Of a stretch of DNA of 64,000 bases, positions 35,868 through 44,398 are shown in pieces. The stretch is from Dyella kyungheensis (GTDB taxonomy: Bacteria > Pseudomonadota > Gammaproteobacteria > Xanthomonadales > Rhodanobacteraceae): assembly GCF_016905005.1 (NCBI RefSeq), contig NZ_JADIKC010000007.1:551306-615305 (forward strand), written 5' to 3'. Within the stretch, counting starts at the first letter, position 1. Each line of letters opens with the position of its first letter. The notes under the pieces were generated by a model that was not told the origin of the DNA, searched no databases, and was given only the letters and a program-made list of their open reading frames with translations. The translations under genes were made by a program, and so were the position numbers.

Positions 35868-36572
35868 TTATGGCCGAGTCATCGCCGGAGTGAAGGCAAG
35901 AACTTGCGATGTGTAGCTTTCGACCACCAGGCTGAAGGGGCGGTTCGACTGGTCGAACAATACGGCGCGATGCTCGAGCACGTGCTGCGGCATGGCCAGC
36001 GTCGCGTCGGTGGAACCGCTCAACGCTGCTGCGTTTTCCCAGCCTTGCGGCAACGGTGACCACAGCAGTTCCGCCGATAGCGTCTGCCGACGGAAGTGCA
36101 GCGGCTGCACGACTTTGCCGAACGGGGTGTCGCTGGTATCGAGCTGGTGATTCATCGCCTCGGTAAGGCGCGAGGGCACGTACCAGTTGTCGGCTTCCGA
36201 CAATACGTGCTGGCCGCAGGCGAGTTGCACGCGGCGATAGCGCACGGGTTCGTCCGCGCCGATCTGCAGCTGGTTGCGCGCTTCCGGCGGCAACGGTTTG
36301 TCTTCGCCCTGCACGCGCTCGGCGATGATTTTTGCTTCGGGTGCCAAGTGATGCTCACCGCACCAACGCTCCAGCGTCAGCGTGGCGCTCGGATGGCTGA
36401 GCAACTCGGCATTCAGGCTCTGCAGCAGCGCCAGCGCTTCGAGCCGCGAGGTGGCGTCGTCGTGCCAGACCGGCGATGGTTCCGGCTCGCGCGCATGCAA
36501 CGACGAAAACAGCAGGCTGCTGCCCAAACCGAGCACACAGGACCAGGCCGTTCCGCGTCGGACGCTGCGCAT
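35868..36572 (-). CDS. Exported chorismate-lyase/UTRA-fold-like protein
   Basis: A 234-residue protein with a signal peptide (SCVLGLGSSLLFSSLHA). The body has RYRRVQLACGQHVLSEADNW, TPFGKVVQPLHFRR and a closing RPFSLVVESYT, the pattern of chorismate-lyase-like folds. Real chorismate lyase (UbiC) is cytoplasmic, so an exported version is odd and it may not use chorismate. It starts 2 bases after trpE stops and must be co-transcribed with it. The family name is a judgement by eye and moderately uncertain. Confidence 0.65.
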   Translation of the reverse strand: MRSVRRGTAWSCVLGLGSSLLFSSLHAREPEPSPVWHDDATSRLEALALLQSLNAELLSHPSATLTLERWCGEHHLAPEAKIIAERVQGEDKPLPPEARNQLQIGADEPVRYRRVQLACGQHVLSEADNWYVPSRLTEAMNHQLDTSDTPFGKVVQPLHFRRQTLSAELLWSPLPQGWENAAALSGSTDATLAMPQHVLEHRAVLFDQSNRPFSLVVESYTSQVLAFTPAMTRP

Positions 36573-36574
36573 GC

Positions 36575-38050
36575 TCACAACCCCTTGGCGGCCTGGGCCA
36601 CCGCACGGAACAGCGCGCGGCCCTTGCTCATGGTTTCTTCCCACTCCGACGCCGGATCGGAGTCGTACACGATGCCCGCGCCGGCCTGGACGTGCAGACG
36701 TCCATCCTGGATCACCGCCGTGCGGATGGCGATGGCGGTGTCCGCATCGCCCCACCAGCCGATCCAGCCGATCGCTCCGGCGTAGATGTTGCGCTTGTAC
36801 GGCTCCAGCTCCTGGATGATTTCCAGCGCGCGGATCTTCGGCGCACCGCTGAGCGTGCCTGCCGGGAAGGTGGCCTTGAGCACGTCCATGTAGCCCACCT
36901 CGGGACGAACGTTGCCCTGCACCTGCGAGACGATGTGCATCACGTGCGAGTAGCGCTCGACCACGAACGACTCGCTCACTTCCACGCTGCCGGTGTCGCT
37001 GATGCGGCCGATGTCGTTGCGGCCCAGGTCGATCAGCATCACGTGCTCGGCGCGCTCCTTCGGATCGGCCAGCAGCTCGGCTTCCAGCGCCTGGTCTTCT
37101 TCCTCGGTCGCGCCGCGCTTGCGCGTGCCGGCGAGCGGACGCACGACGACCTTGCCGTCCTTCAGGCGGGCGAGGATTTCCGGCGAGGAGCCCACGATCT
37201 GGGTCGTGCCCAGGTCCACGAAATACATGTACGGCGACGGATTGAGCGCGCGCAGCGCGCGGTACACGTCCACCGGACGCGCGTTGAAACCCACACTGAG
37301 GCGCTGCGACGGCACCACCTGGAAGATGTCGCCCGCGCGGATGTATTCCTTGGCGCGCTCCACCATCGCCTCGAACTCCTCCTTGGTGAAGGAGGACTTG
37401 AAGTCGCTTTCGTCCAGCGCCGTGCTCTGGTTGATCTGCGGGTACGACACGCCGCTCTGGCGCAGTCGATAGACCAGCGCATCGAGCCGGCGCTGCGCCG
37501 CCGTATAGGCGTGCGGCTGCGAGGGATCGGCATGCACGATCAGGTACAGGCGGCCCTTGAGGTTGTCGAACACAGCGACTTCCTCGGCCAGCATCAGCAG
37601 CACGTCCGGCGTGCCCAGCTCGTCGGCGCGATCCCACTGGGCCAGGCGCGGCTCGATATAGCCGATGGTCTCGAAGCCGAAGTAACCCACCAGGCCGCCG
37701 CTGAAGGCCGGCAGCTGCGGCAGACGCGGCACGTCGTACTGCTGGCGCAGTACTTCGATTTCGCCCAGCGGATCGGCCACGTGGCGGCGCTCGGTCACTT
37801 CGCCGGCATCTTCCACTTCCAGCTCGTGGCCGCGAAAGCGAAACACGCGCTTGGCAGGCAGGCCGATGATGGAATAACGACCCCAGGTGGCGCCGCCTTC
37901 GACCGATTCGAACAGGAAGGTATACGGGCCGTCGGCCAGCTTCAGGTACACCGACAAAGGCGTGTCGAGGTCGGAAAACACCTCGCGCACCAGCGGGATG
38001 CGGGTATGACCCTGCGCTGCCAGCGCGTCGAAATCGTCTCGGGAAATCAC
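36575..38050 (-). CDS. trpE: Anthranilate synthase component I
   Basis: A 491-residue chorismate-using enzyme producing anthranilate with TrpG. C-terminal chorismate-binding blocks are LAGTRKRGATEEEDQALEAE, LIDLGRNDIGRI, HIVSQVQGNVRP and FPAGTLSGAPKIRALEII. An N-terminal feedback region has LLES-like FLFESVEGGATWGRYSIIG. A TTG at 38071 opens the frame, but the GTG at 38050 gives the Xanthomonas-like N-terminus. Unusually, it is 20 kb from trpGDC. Confidence 0.96.
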   Translation of the reverse strand: MISRDDFDALAAQGHTRIPLVREVFSDLDTPLSVYLKLADGPYTFLFESVEGGATWGRYSIIGLPAKRVFRFRGHELEVEDAGEVTERRHVADPLGEIEVLRQQYDVPRLPQLPAFSGGLVGYFGFETIGYIEPRLAQWDRADELGTPDVLLMLAEEVAVFDNLKGRLYLIVHADPSQPHAYTAAQRRLDALVYRLRQSGVSYPQINQSTALDESDFKSSFTKEEFEAMVERAKEYIRAGDIFQVVPSQRLSVGFNARPVDVYRALRALNPSPYMYFVDLGTTQIVGSSPEILARLKDGKVVVRPLAGTRKRGATEEEDQALEAELLADPKERAEHVMLIDLGRNDIGRISDTGSVEVSESFVVERYSHVMHIVSQVQGNVRPEVGYMDVLKATFPAGTLSGAPKIRALEIIQELEPYKRNIYAGAIGWIGWWGDADTAIAIRTAVIQDGRLHVQAGAGIVYDSDPASEWEETMSKGRALFRAVAQAAKGL

Positions 38051-38206
38051 GTGGGGGATCCGGATGGCCAAGCTTGAACGAGCATTGTAGGGCTAGCGGG
38101 CTGGCGAACCGAAGGGCCGGACGGCACACGCATGGCTTGTCGGCCCGCGCTGGCACGCCTACCCTTGGGCTATCGGTGCAGGTCGCTGCATCCGCAGGGG
38201 AAATCG

Positions 38207-39403
38207 ATGGGTATGGACCACCGTTGCCTGGTACTTTCCGGCCGCCTGCTTGATGGGCAGGATGCGGCCGCCGTGCACGAGCGCCTGGCCGCCGCCTTCG
38301 GCATGGAGATGGCAGGTTTCCGCGAACGTGTTTTCTCGCGGGCTCCCTTGATCATCCGCCGCGGCCTCGAGGCCGATGCCGCCGAAGCCCAGGCAGCGCA
38401 ATTGCGCGGGATGGGCGTGGAGGCCGACGTATGGCCCGACGGCGATCGCCTGATCTGGCTGCGCCGCGACAACCAGGTGCGCGGCCCGCTGCCCGAGGCC
38501 GCCCTGAATCGTTACGCCGAAGCCGGCGACCAGTGGTGCCACGACGGCGGACAAAGCTGGTTCGCCTGGGAATCGGCGGCGGTTGGCACCGAGCCGCCCG
38601 TACTGCCCGTGGACGAGCTGGCTGCCGAACATGCCGGTTTCCCTCCTGCCGAGCCTTTCCTGCAGGAAGCCAGCGTGCCCGCATCGCACGAGCCACCACC
38701 GCTTCCCGTCGCCGCTCCCGCGGCACCGGCCAAGCGGCGCTATTCCACCGCGGCGGTGTTCGCGGCCTTGTTCGCCGTGCTGGCCTTGCTGTGGCACCCG
38801 CTTTCGCCGGTCGCGTTGCTGGTGGCGATCGCAGCGCTGGTCTATCTGTACCCGCGTCCGCTGCTGCGTGGACGGGCGGTGGCGGTGATTGCCGTGGTGC
38901 TCAGCGCGACGGCACTGGTGCTGTGGATGCAAAAACCTGTGGCCGTGCCGGTGGCGCAGCCGTATGTGCCACGCCCGCTCAAGCCGTTGTCGCAAAGCGC
39001 GCCGCCGACTGTCGCCAATGCGCAGTGCGTGGCCAAGACCGCCACGCCGAAGAACGACGAAGACCGCTTCCTGCTCACCGGCGAGCGCCTGCTGACCGGT
39101 CGCGCCCAACGCAAAGGCGACACCTACGTAGCCGAGGCGGCCGTCTCGATCGACGAGCAATGCCAGCCGGCTGCGCTGCAGCTCTATGTGTTCCACAACG
39201 GCGTGTTCATCGGCACGGTGCTGGATACGGCCACCCACATGGCCGATGCCAAGCTGACCGATTTCGACCTGGTGGACGACCAGCACCTGCGCGTGACGCT
39301 GGCCCAATGCAGCGACAAGCCGGCGAGTTGCGCGGCAACGACGGTGCGTCAGTTTGCGGTGCTGCCGGGCGGTGGTGGTTGGACGTTGGGTGAGGTGAAG
39401 TAG
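38207..39403 (+). CDS. GYF-like membrane protein of unknown function
   Basis: A 398-residue protein with no recognised function. Residues about 1-85 form a small alpha/beta unit; about 85-125 read IWLRRDNQVRGPLPEAAL...WCHDGGQSWFAWE, like a GYF_2/DUF4339 module. A proline-rich linker leads to two or three membrane segments (about 183-241), then a soluble C-terminal domain. GGGGA precedes the ATG at 38207. It is divergent from trpE and followed by a REP element. The GYF-like part suggests protein-protein contact. Confidence 0.7.
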   Translation: MGMDHRCLVLSGRLLDGQDAAAVHERLAAAFGMEMAGFRERVFSRAPLIIRRGLEADAAEAQAAQLRGMGVEADVWPDGDRLIWLRRDNQVRGPLPEAALNRYAEAGDQWCHDGGQSWFAWESAAVGTEPPVLPVDELAAEHAGFPPAEPFLQEASVPASHEPPPLPVAAPAAPAKRRYSTAAVFAALFAVLALLWHPLSPVALLVAIAALVYLYPRPLLRGRAVAVIAVVLSATALVLWMQKPVAVPVAQPYVPRPLKPLSQSAPPTVANAQCVAKTATPKNDEDRFLLTGERLLTGRAQRKGDTYVAEAAVSIDEQCQPAALQLYVFHNGVFIGTVLDTATHMADAKLTDFDLVDDQHLRVTLAQCSDKPASCAATTVRQFAVLPGGGGWTLGEVK

Positions 39404-39420
39404 AGCGACATCGTTTTCAT

Positions 39421-39494
39421 CCCTGTGGGAGCGCACCCTGTGCGCGACTGCTCTGTTGTGTGCCAGTCGCGCACAGGGTGCGCTCCCACAAGGG
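39421..39494. repeat. REP/BIME-like inverted repeat, copy 2
   Basis: Arms CCCTGTGGGAGCGCACCCTG... (39421-39450) and its reverse complement (39464-39494, one inserted base). Same core as the copy at 12731. It lies between convergent genes. Confidence 0.92.
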
Positions 39495-39507
39495 TATTTG
39501 CAGGAAA

Positions 39508-41520
39508 TCAGAGCCGCTGACGCGGCATGCCGTGCAGCTGCAGCGTGAACGCCACGCCGCTGCCGTCTTCCAGGTTGCGCGCCATTGCCACGCCGCCGTG
39601 GCGTTCGGCGACCAGGCGCACCACGTAGAGACCCAGCCCCAGATGCGGCGCATCGCCGGGTGTGGCCTTGTCGCGCAGGCTCACCAGCGAGTCGAACAGG
39701 CGGCCTTGCATCGCCGCCGGCAGCGGCGGCCCCTGATTGGCCAGCTCGATCTCCGCGCCTTCATGGGTGGCGCGCAAGGTCAGCCGCAGCCAGCCGCCTT
39801 CGGGCGTGAACGACAGTGCGTTGTCGAACAGCTTGTCCAGCGCCTGCGCGATCAGTTCGGGTGCGCAATGCATGGTCATCGGCGCGTGCGGCAACACGGT
39901 TTCCATGCGGCGGGTGCCCGCCAGCGGGCGATATGCCTCGCTGCAGCCGCGCACGACCGCGACCAGGTCGACGTCTTCCGGTTCGGCCGCGGCGATGGCG
40001 CGCTCCATCCGGCTGGCTTCGCTCATCGCGCGCACCAGCATGCCCAGCCGCGCCACGCCATCGCGGGCTCGCTGCAGGTACGGCGCCGCGTCGGGCGGCA
40101 TCGCGTGTTCGGCTTCCAGCGCATGCTCGAGGTTGTCGAGCGAGGATTTCACGATCGCCAGCGGCGTGTTCAATTCGTGCGACAGCTTGGACGCCAGCGT
40201 GCGCAGGTAATCCGTATAGCCGCCCACCACTTCGAACAGGCGCTCGAAGCTGCGCGCCAGGTCGCCGATCTCGTCCTCCGACGAGGTCATCGGGAACGGG
40301 CCGTCCAGACGTCCATCGTTCAACTGCGCGCGTTCGGCCGCATCGCGCAGGCGGCCGAGGCGAATGCTCAAGCGGGTGGCGAAGATCAACAGAATCGCTC
40401 CCGCCACCAGCAGCACGCCAAAGCTGGTCAGCAACAGGCCGAGCAGCGCGCGATTGGCCAGCAGCGGCACCGCGCGGCTGGCCTGCTCCAACAGCAGCAC
40501 GCCGCGCACCTGGCCATCGCGTTCGATCGGCACGGCGGCCGCCAGCACCACGCTGCCGCGGGCCTCGCCCTGCCGCCACAAGGTGGCGGGCTTGCCGGCG
40601 CTGGCTTCGCGTACTTCGCCCACGTCCAGGCGCGGCACGTCGTCCGTCCACAGCTCCGCCTCGTCGACCCGGTTGGCCAGCAGCGAGCGATAGACCAGCG
40701 AGGCGAACCAGCCGGGCTGATCGCCCGGCCCGGTGCCCGGCGTGGCGAGGCGGCCGGTCTGCGCCAGCAGCCAGCCCTGCGGCGCCAGCACGCGCGCCTG
40801 CACGCCATCGAGCGCGAGCAAACCCAATTCCTTCGACAGCGTCTTGGAGTAGGTGATCAATGGCCGGCTTTGCACGGCTTCGGGGTCTCCGCCCGTGGCG
40901 GGATCGAAGACCGCCAATCCCAAGGCATCCAGGCCGGAGCTGCGCGGCACGCGCAATTCCACCCGATAGCCACTGCCGTCTTCCTGCCATTGCGCGGTGA
41001 TGCGAGCGGGCAAGCCGTCCACCGGCGGATCGAGCGGGCGCGCCGTGACCACTCCCGGCGCCGAACTGGCCAGCAGGAAACGCCGCGACTGCTCGCCCTT
41101 GCCGAGGCTCAACACCAGATGGTCGGCGCGCAACGCGTTCGGATCGTCCGCGTCGGCGCGCGTGCGCTGTGCGCCACGCACTTCGGCATAGAGATACAGC
41201 CAGTCGGCGTCCTCGGCGAGCAGCAGCTTGCCGCGCTTGTCCAGCGGCTGGCTCCATGGCGTAAGCGGCGCCCAGTCGTCGCCGTAACCGTCGACGGTGA
41301 TGGGATTGGCCGCGTCCTGCACGTACCACACCGGGCCGGCCGGCGGCAGCGGCGCATCGGTGACCACCAGACTGCGCGCCATCGCGCGCGCCGAAGCGGT
41401 GAGCGCCTGCGCCTGGCCTTCGCGCAACAGGGTTTCCATCTGCCGCACGTACAGCCAGCCTGCCACCGGCAGGGCCAGCGTGCAGAGCGCGACGAGCAGG
41501 AGTTTGCGACGAAGGTTCAT
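39508..41520 (-). CDS. Sensor histidine kinase, PdsS-like
   Basis: A 670-residue sensor kinase. Two membrane segments (about 7-25 and 355-380) enclose a large periplasmic part beginning NPITVDGYGDDWAPLTPW, a carbohydrate-binding-like (CBM9-type) module. HAMP, then HisKA (KLSHELNTPLAIVKSSLDNLE) and an HATPase domain (LDKLFDNALSFTPEGGWL, HLGLGLYVVRLVAERHGG) follow. This domain order is that of the 'proteobacterial dedicated sortase system' kinase. The response regulator is at 42168. No sortase is in the window. Confidence 0.85.
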   Translation of the reverse strand: MNLRRKLLLVALCTLALPVAGWLYVRQMETLLREGQAQALTASARAMARSLVVTDAPLPPAGPVWYVQDAANPITVDGYGDDWAPLTPWSQPLDKRGKLLLAEDADWLYLYAEVRGAQRTRADADDPNALRADHLVLSLGKGEQSRRFLLASSAPGVVTARPLDPPVDGLPARITAQWQEDGSGYRVELRVPRSSGLDALGLAVFDPATGGDPEAVQSRPLITYSKTLSKELGLLALDGVQARVLAPQGWLLAQTGRLATPGTGPGDQPGWFASLVYRSLLANRVDEAELWTDDVPRLDVGEVREASAGKPATLWRQGEARGSVVLAAAVPIERDGQVRGVLLLEQASRAVPLLANRALLGLLLTSFGVLLVAGAILLIFATRLSIRLGRLRDAAERAQLNDGRLDGPFPMTSSEDEIGDLARSFERLFEVVGGYTDYLRTLASKLSHELNTPLAIVKSSLDNLEHALEAEHAMPPDAAPYLQRARDGVARLGMLVRAMSEASRMERAIAAAEPEDVDLVAVVRGCSEAYRPLAGTRRMETVLPHAPMTMHCAPELIAQALDKLFDNALSFTPEGGWLRLTLRATHEGAEIELANQGPPLPAAMQGRLFDSLVSLRDKATPGDAPHLGLGLYVVRLVAERHGGVAMARNLEDGSGVAFTLQLHGMPRQRL

Positions 41521-41565
41521 GGCGCGAACGATAGTGGGCGGGAGCGCAAAAGTCGTGGCGCCGAT

Positions 41566-42168
41566 TCAGCGGGTCGCCTTGGCCTTCCCGTTCTTCGCGC
41601 CCGCTTCGTCCTTGTACCTGAGGTACTTCGAGTGCTCGACCACGCGCTGGAACGCGGCCATGAGCTCCGCTTTCTTCGGGTCGTCATGCGCCAAGGTCAT
41701 CGACCAGCTGAGGCGGATGCCGGTGGCCAGGCCGGGATCGCAGAACACCACCAGGTCGTCCTTGTGGTCGGTGCCTTCGAAATGCACGCCGCGGCATGCC
41801 ATGAGCTTGTTGTCGATGGCCAGCGCATCGACCTTCGCGGCGGGATCGCGCGCGAGGTAATGGTGCCTGTCGTCCTGCAGCTCGGCTTCGAGCGAGGACA
41901 GTTTGGACGGCCAAACATTGAGCACCATCACGCGCTCCGGATCGCCGGTCCAATCCCCTTGATACATGACCAGGTTCACGCCGATGGCCTTGGCGTACAT
42001 GCAGCAGTCCTGGGTCCAGCCATCGGGACGATCGGTCAGGATCGACCATCCGGGAACCTCGCCGTCCGCCTTGCCAAAGACCAGCACGCCCGCGTCTTTT
42101 TCCATGCCGCCTGCATGGCCGGCCACCGATACGAACGCAAGCACAAGCAACACCCACCAACGCCTCAT
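41566..42168 (-). CDS. Exported protein of unknown function between pdsR- and pdsS-like genes
   Basis: A 200-residue protein with a signal peptide (MRRWWVLLVLAFVSVAGHA). The mature part has four cysteines (QDCCMYAKAIG, MACRGVHFEG, VFCDPG), suggesting disulfides, and a charged C-terminal tail. The ATG at 42168 overlaps the regulator stop by one base (TGATG), so translation is coupled; the kinase starts 45 bases after its stop. Not recognised; a periplasmic sensory accessory is plausible from context. Confidence 0.75.
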   Translation of the reverse strand: MRRWWVLLVLAFVSVAGHAGGMEKDAGVLVFGKADGEVPGWSILTDRPDGWTQDCCMYAKAIGVNLVMYQGDWTGDPERVMVLNVWPSKLSSLEAELQDDRHHYLARDPAAKVDALAIDNKLMACRGVHFEGTDHKDDLVVFCDPGLATGIRLSWSMTLAHDDPKKAELMAAFQRVVEHSKYLRYKDEAGAKNGKAKATR

Positions 42169-42857
42169 CACGGCTTCCATCGATAACCCACGCCATGCAC
42201 CGTTTCGATGGCGTCGAACTCCGGCGCCACGGCGATGAATTTCTTGCGGATGCGCTTGATGTGCGAGGTGATGGTGGCGTCGTCCACCACCAGTTCCGCT
42301 TCGCGCATCAGCTGGTCGCGATTTTTCACGTGGCCCGGGAAGCGCACCAGCGTGTGCACCATCCAGAACTCGGTGACGGTGAGCGGGATTTCCTCGTGGT
42401 TCCAGGTGATCCGCATGCGCTCGGATTCGAGCTTGAGCGGGCCGTGCTCGATCACCGTCTCGCTGCTGGCCGGCACCTTCAGCGATTCGATGCGGCGGAA
42501 CAGCGCCGCGATGCGCGCTGCCAGCTGGTGCAGGCTGGTGTCCTTGCTGAGGTAGTCGTCCGCGCCCAGGCGCAGGCCGGAGATCACGTCGAAATCCGAA
42601 TCGCGCGCGGTGAGGAAGATGATCGGCAGCGTGGCCGACTTGGCGCGCAGCTCGCGGCAGAGGTCGAAGCCGCCCTCGGGCTCGTCGCCCAACCCGATGT
42701 CGATGATGACCAGCTCGGGCAGGCGCATCGCGAACGCGCTGGAGGCTTCCTGCCGCGAGCCGTAGCCGCGCGTTTCGTAGCCGAAGCGGTTGAGCGCTTC
42801 GACGTAGTTCGCGCGGATCAGCGGCTCGTCTTCGACGATGGCGATACTGCGGCCCAT
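42168..42857 (-). CDS. Response regulator, PdsR-like
   Basis: A 229-residue OmpR-class regulator: receiver domain (phospho-acceptor Asp in VIIDIGLGDEPEGGFDLC, LTARDSDFDVISGLRLGADD, with K in YLSKD) and winged-helix DNA-binding domain (LTVTEFWMVHTLVRFPGH, VVDDATITSHIKRIRKKF). The wording of these segments matches the response regulator of the proteobacterial dedicated sortase system as I recall it. It is the first gene of a three-gene set with the exported protein and kinase. Confidence 0.88.
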   Translation of the reverse strand: MGRSIAIVEDEPLIRANYVEALNRFGYETRGYGSRQEASSAFAMRLPELVIIDIGLGDEPEGGFDLCRELRAKSATLPIIFLTARDSDFDVISGLRLGADDYLSKDTSLHQLAARIAALFRRIESLKVPASSETVIEHGPLKLESERMRITWNHEEIPLTVTEFWMVHTLVRFPGHVKNRDQLMREAELVVDDATITSHIKRIRKKFIAVAPEFDAIETVHGVGYRWKP

Positions 42858-43104
42858 GATTCACTCCTTAGGATGCTCGCCGGAAGCGTGAAGCCTAGGC
42901 TCAGGCCGCGCAAGCCATGCCCGCGCACTGCCCGCGTTTCGCCATGCTGGGCCGGCGTCGCGCCATAGTCGGGTGGAACCCGGTCACGCTTCGGAGGTGG
43001 CGCCCGATGGCGGGCAGATCTTGCCCGCGTTTTGCCAGATCCGGGGCCCGACCCATGCCCGCACCGGTCGCCCAATGGGCTTGTCCTTGCAGGAGTCCCG
43101 ATTC

Positions 43105-43224
43105 ATGCGTCCCACCGGCCAGCCCAACGTCGATCCCAATGCCGAACTGCGCGGCTTCGAGCCGCTTCGCGTGGTCTTGGCACTCGGGGGGCTATTACTG
43201 GGCCTGGTCATGAGCCTGCACTGA
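43105..43224 (+). CDS. Small membrane protein, 39 residues
   Basis: A short gene read from an ATG at 43105 with AGGAG at 43091-43095. The product starts MRPTGQPNVDPNAELRGFE and ends in one hydrophobic helix (VVLALGGLLLGLVMSLH), so it is probably a single-pass inner-membrane peptide. It is followed 11 bases later by a second short gene with its own ribosome binding site. Too short for family assignment. Confidence 0.6.
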   Translation: MRPTGQPNVDPNAELRGFEPLRVVLALGGLLLGLVMSLH

Positions 43225-43235
43225 GGAGACCACCC

Positions 43236-43376
43236 ATGAATGGCGATATCGACCCGACCGACCCGTTCTTCGCTTTACCCGTGGAAGCCATGGACGCGGC
43301 TGGTGCGCATGGAAGCGCGCCGGCCGCCGGGGCCGATGAGCCCGATCCGGACTGGCAGCCTGTCTACTGTTTCTGA
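43236..43376 (+). CDS. Small acidic protein, 46 residues
   Basis: A short gene with TGAGGAGA at 43221-43228 before the ATG at 43236. The product MNGDIDPTDPFFALPVEAMD... is acidic and proline-rich and ends WQPVYCF. It overlaps the preceding short gene's stop with its ribosome binding site, so the two form a mini-operon ended by the terminator at 43403. Function unknown. Confidence 0.6.
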   Translation: MNGDIDPTDPFFALPVEAMDAAGAHGSAPAAGADEPDPDWQPVYCF

Positions 43377-43402
43377 CCGTTCCCATCCTAGGCACGTTCC
43401 TT

Positions 43403-43428
43403 CCCCGCCCTCGGGCGGGGATTTTTTT
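43403..43428 (+). terminator. Terminator of the mini-operon
   Basis: Perfect stem CCCCGCCC / GGGCGGGG with a two-base loop followed by A and seven T, 26 bases after the second short gene. Confidence 0.9.
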
Positions 43429-43579
43429 GTGCGTTAACAAAGCGCTATCGAAAGATGATGACGCGTAAACGGGAACCAAAGCGCAAAAACCCGGTCACAA
43501 GTTCTGACGGTCGCGGATTCTTGCCGTGGATCGGTGGCCGTTGTGTGGTCTCCTCACACGTCGTTCCGACGAAACTTCT

Positions 43580-43609
43580 CCCGGCGCTCACGCGCCGGGA
43601 TTTTTCTTT
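43580..43609 (+). terminator. Second rightward terminator, upstream DNA non-coding
   Basis: Stem CCCGGCG / CGCCGGG with a CTCACG loop followed by GATTTTTCTTT. The 150 bases before it have no convincing gene, so it may end a small RNA, or act as a back-up for the mini-operon. Confidence 0.65.
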
Positions 43610-43618
43610 CCGGGCTCG

Positions 43619-44299
43619 TCAACCGCGTACAGCGGCCAGCTGCTGGTGCATCGCCTCGATCACCGCCTTGTAGTCCGGCGCGTTGAAGATGGCCGATCCC
43701 GCCACGAAGGTGTCCGCGCCCGCGGCCGAAATCTCGCCGATATTGGCAGCGGTGACGCCACCATCGATCTCCAGGCGGATCGGCCGCCCGCTCTCATCGA
43801 TGCGGCGACGCACTTCGCGCAGCTTGTCCAGCGCCGAAGGGATGAACTTCTGCCCGCCGAAGCCCGGGTTCACCGACATCAGCAGGATCAGGTCGAGCTT
43901 GTCCATCACGTAGTCGAGCCAGTCCAGCGAGGTCGCCGGGTTGAACACCAGGCCGGCCTGGCAACCGGAATCCTTGATCAGGCCGAGGGTGCGATCCACA
44001 TGCTCGCTCGCTTCCGGATGGAAGCTGATCACGCTGGCGCCCGCCTTGGCGAAGTCCGGCACGATGCGGTCCACCGGCTTGACCATCAGATGCACGTCGA
44101 TCGGCGCGGTAATGCCGTAGTCGCGCAAAGCCTTGAGCACCATCGGGCCCATGGTGAGGTTGGGCACGTAATGGTTGTCCATCACGTCGAAGTGCACCCA
44201 GTCCGCGCCGGCGGCGAGCGCCTTGGCCGTGTCCTCGCCCAGCCGGGCGAAGTCGGCGGAAAGAATGGACGGGGCGATGACGTTGGCTTGCTTGCTCAT
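43619..44299 (-). CDS. rpe: Ribulose-phosphate 3-epimerase
   Basis: A 226-residue TIM-barrel metalloenzyme interconverting ribulose-5-phosphate and xylulose-5-phosphate. Blocks: [70 protein letters not shown] and [12 protein letters not shown]. Complete, with a REP element upstream. Confidence 0.98.
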   Translation of the reverse strand: MSKQANVIAPSILSADFARLGEDTAKALAAGADWVHFDVMDNHYVPNLTMGPMVLKALRDYGITAPIDVHLMVKPVDRIVPDFAKAGASVISFHPEASEHVDRTLGLIKDSGCQAGLVFNPATSLDWLDYVMDKLDLILLMSVNPGFGGQKFIPSALDKLREVRRRIDESGRPIRLEIDGGVTAANIGEISAAGADTFVAGSAIFNAPDYKAVIEAMHQQLAAVRG

Positions 44300-44309
44300 G
44301 ATCCGGTTT

Positions 44310-44386
44310 CCTGTAGGAGCGCACCTATGTGCGCGACCTGAGGTGATTCAGTGCCTGCAGTCGCGCACAGGGTGCGCTCCCACAGG
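44310..44386. repeat. REP/BIME-like inverted repeat, copy 3
   Basis: Arms at 44310-44340 and 44358-44386; the left arm has an altered core (CACCTATGTG). Intergenic, between rpe and djlA. Confidence 0.88.
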
Positions 44387-44398
44387 TCACGGCAAAGT

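Noticed and set aside
39460-42186. 908-codon rightward frame over the sensor kinase region
   Set aside because: Antisense to the kinase and the exported protein; no domain, His/Gln/Arg-rich composition typical of a shadow.
43455-43673. 72-codon rightward frame (MMTRKREPKRKN...)
   Set aside because: It runs across a terminator hairpin into the antisense of rpe; a non-coding role of the region is more plausible.
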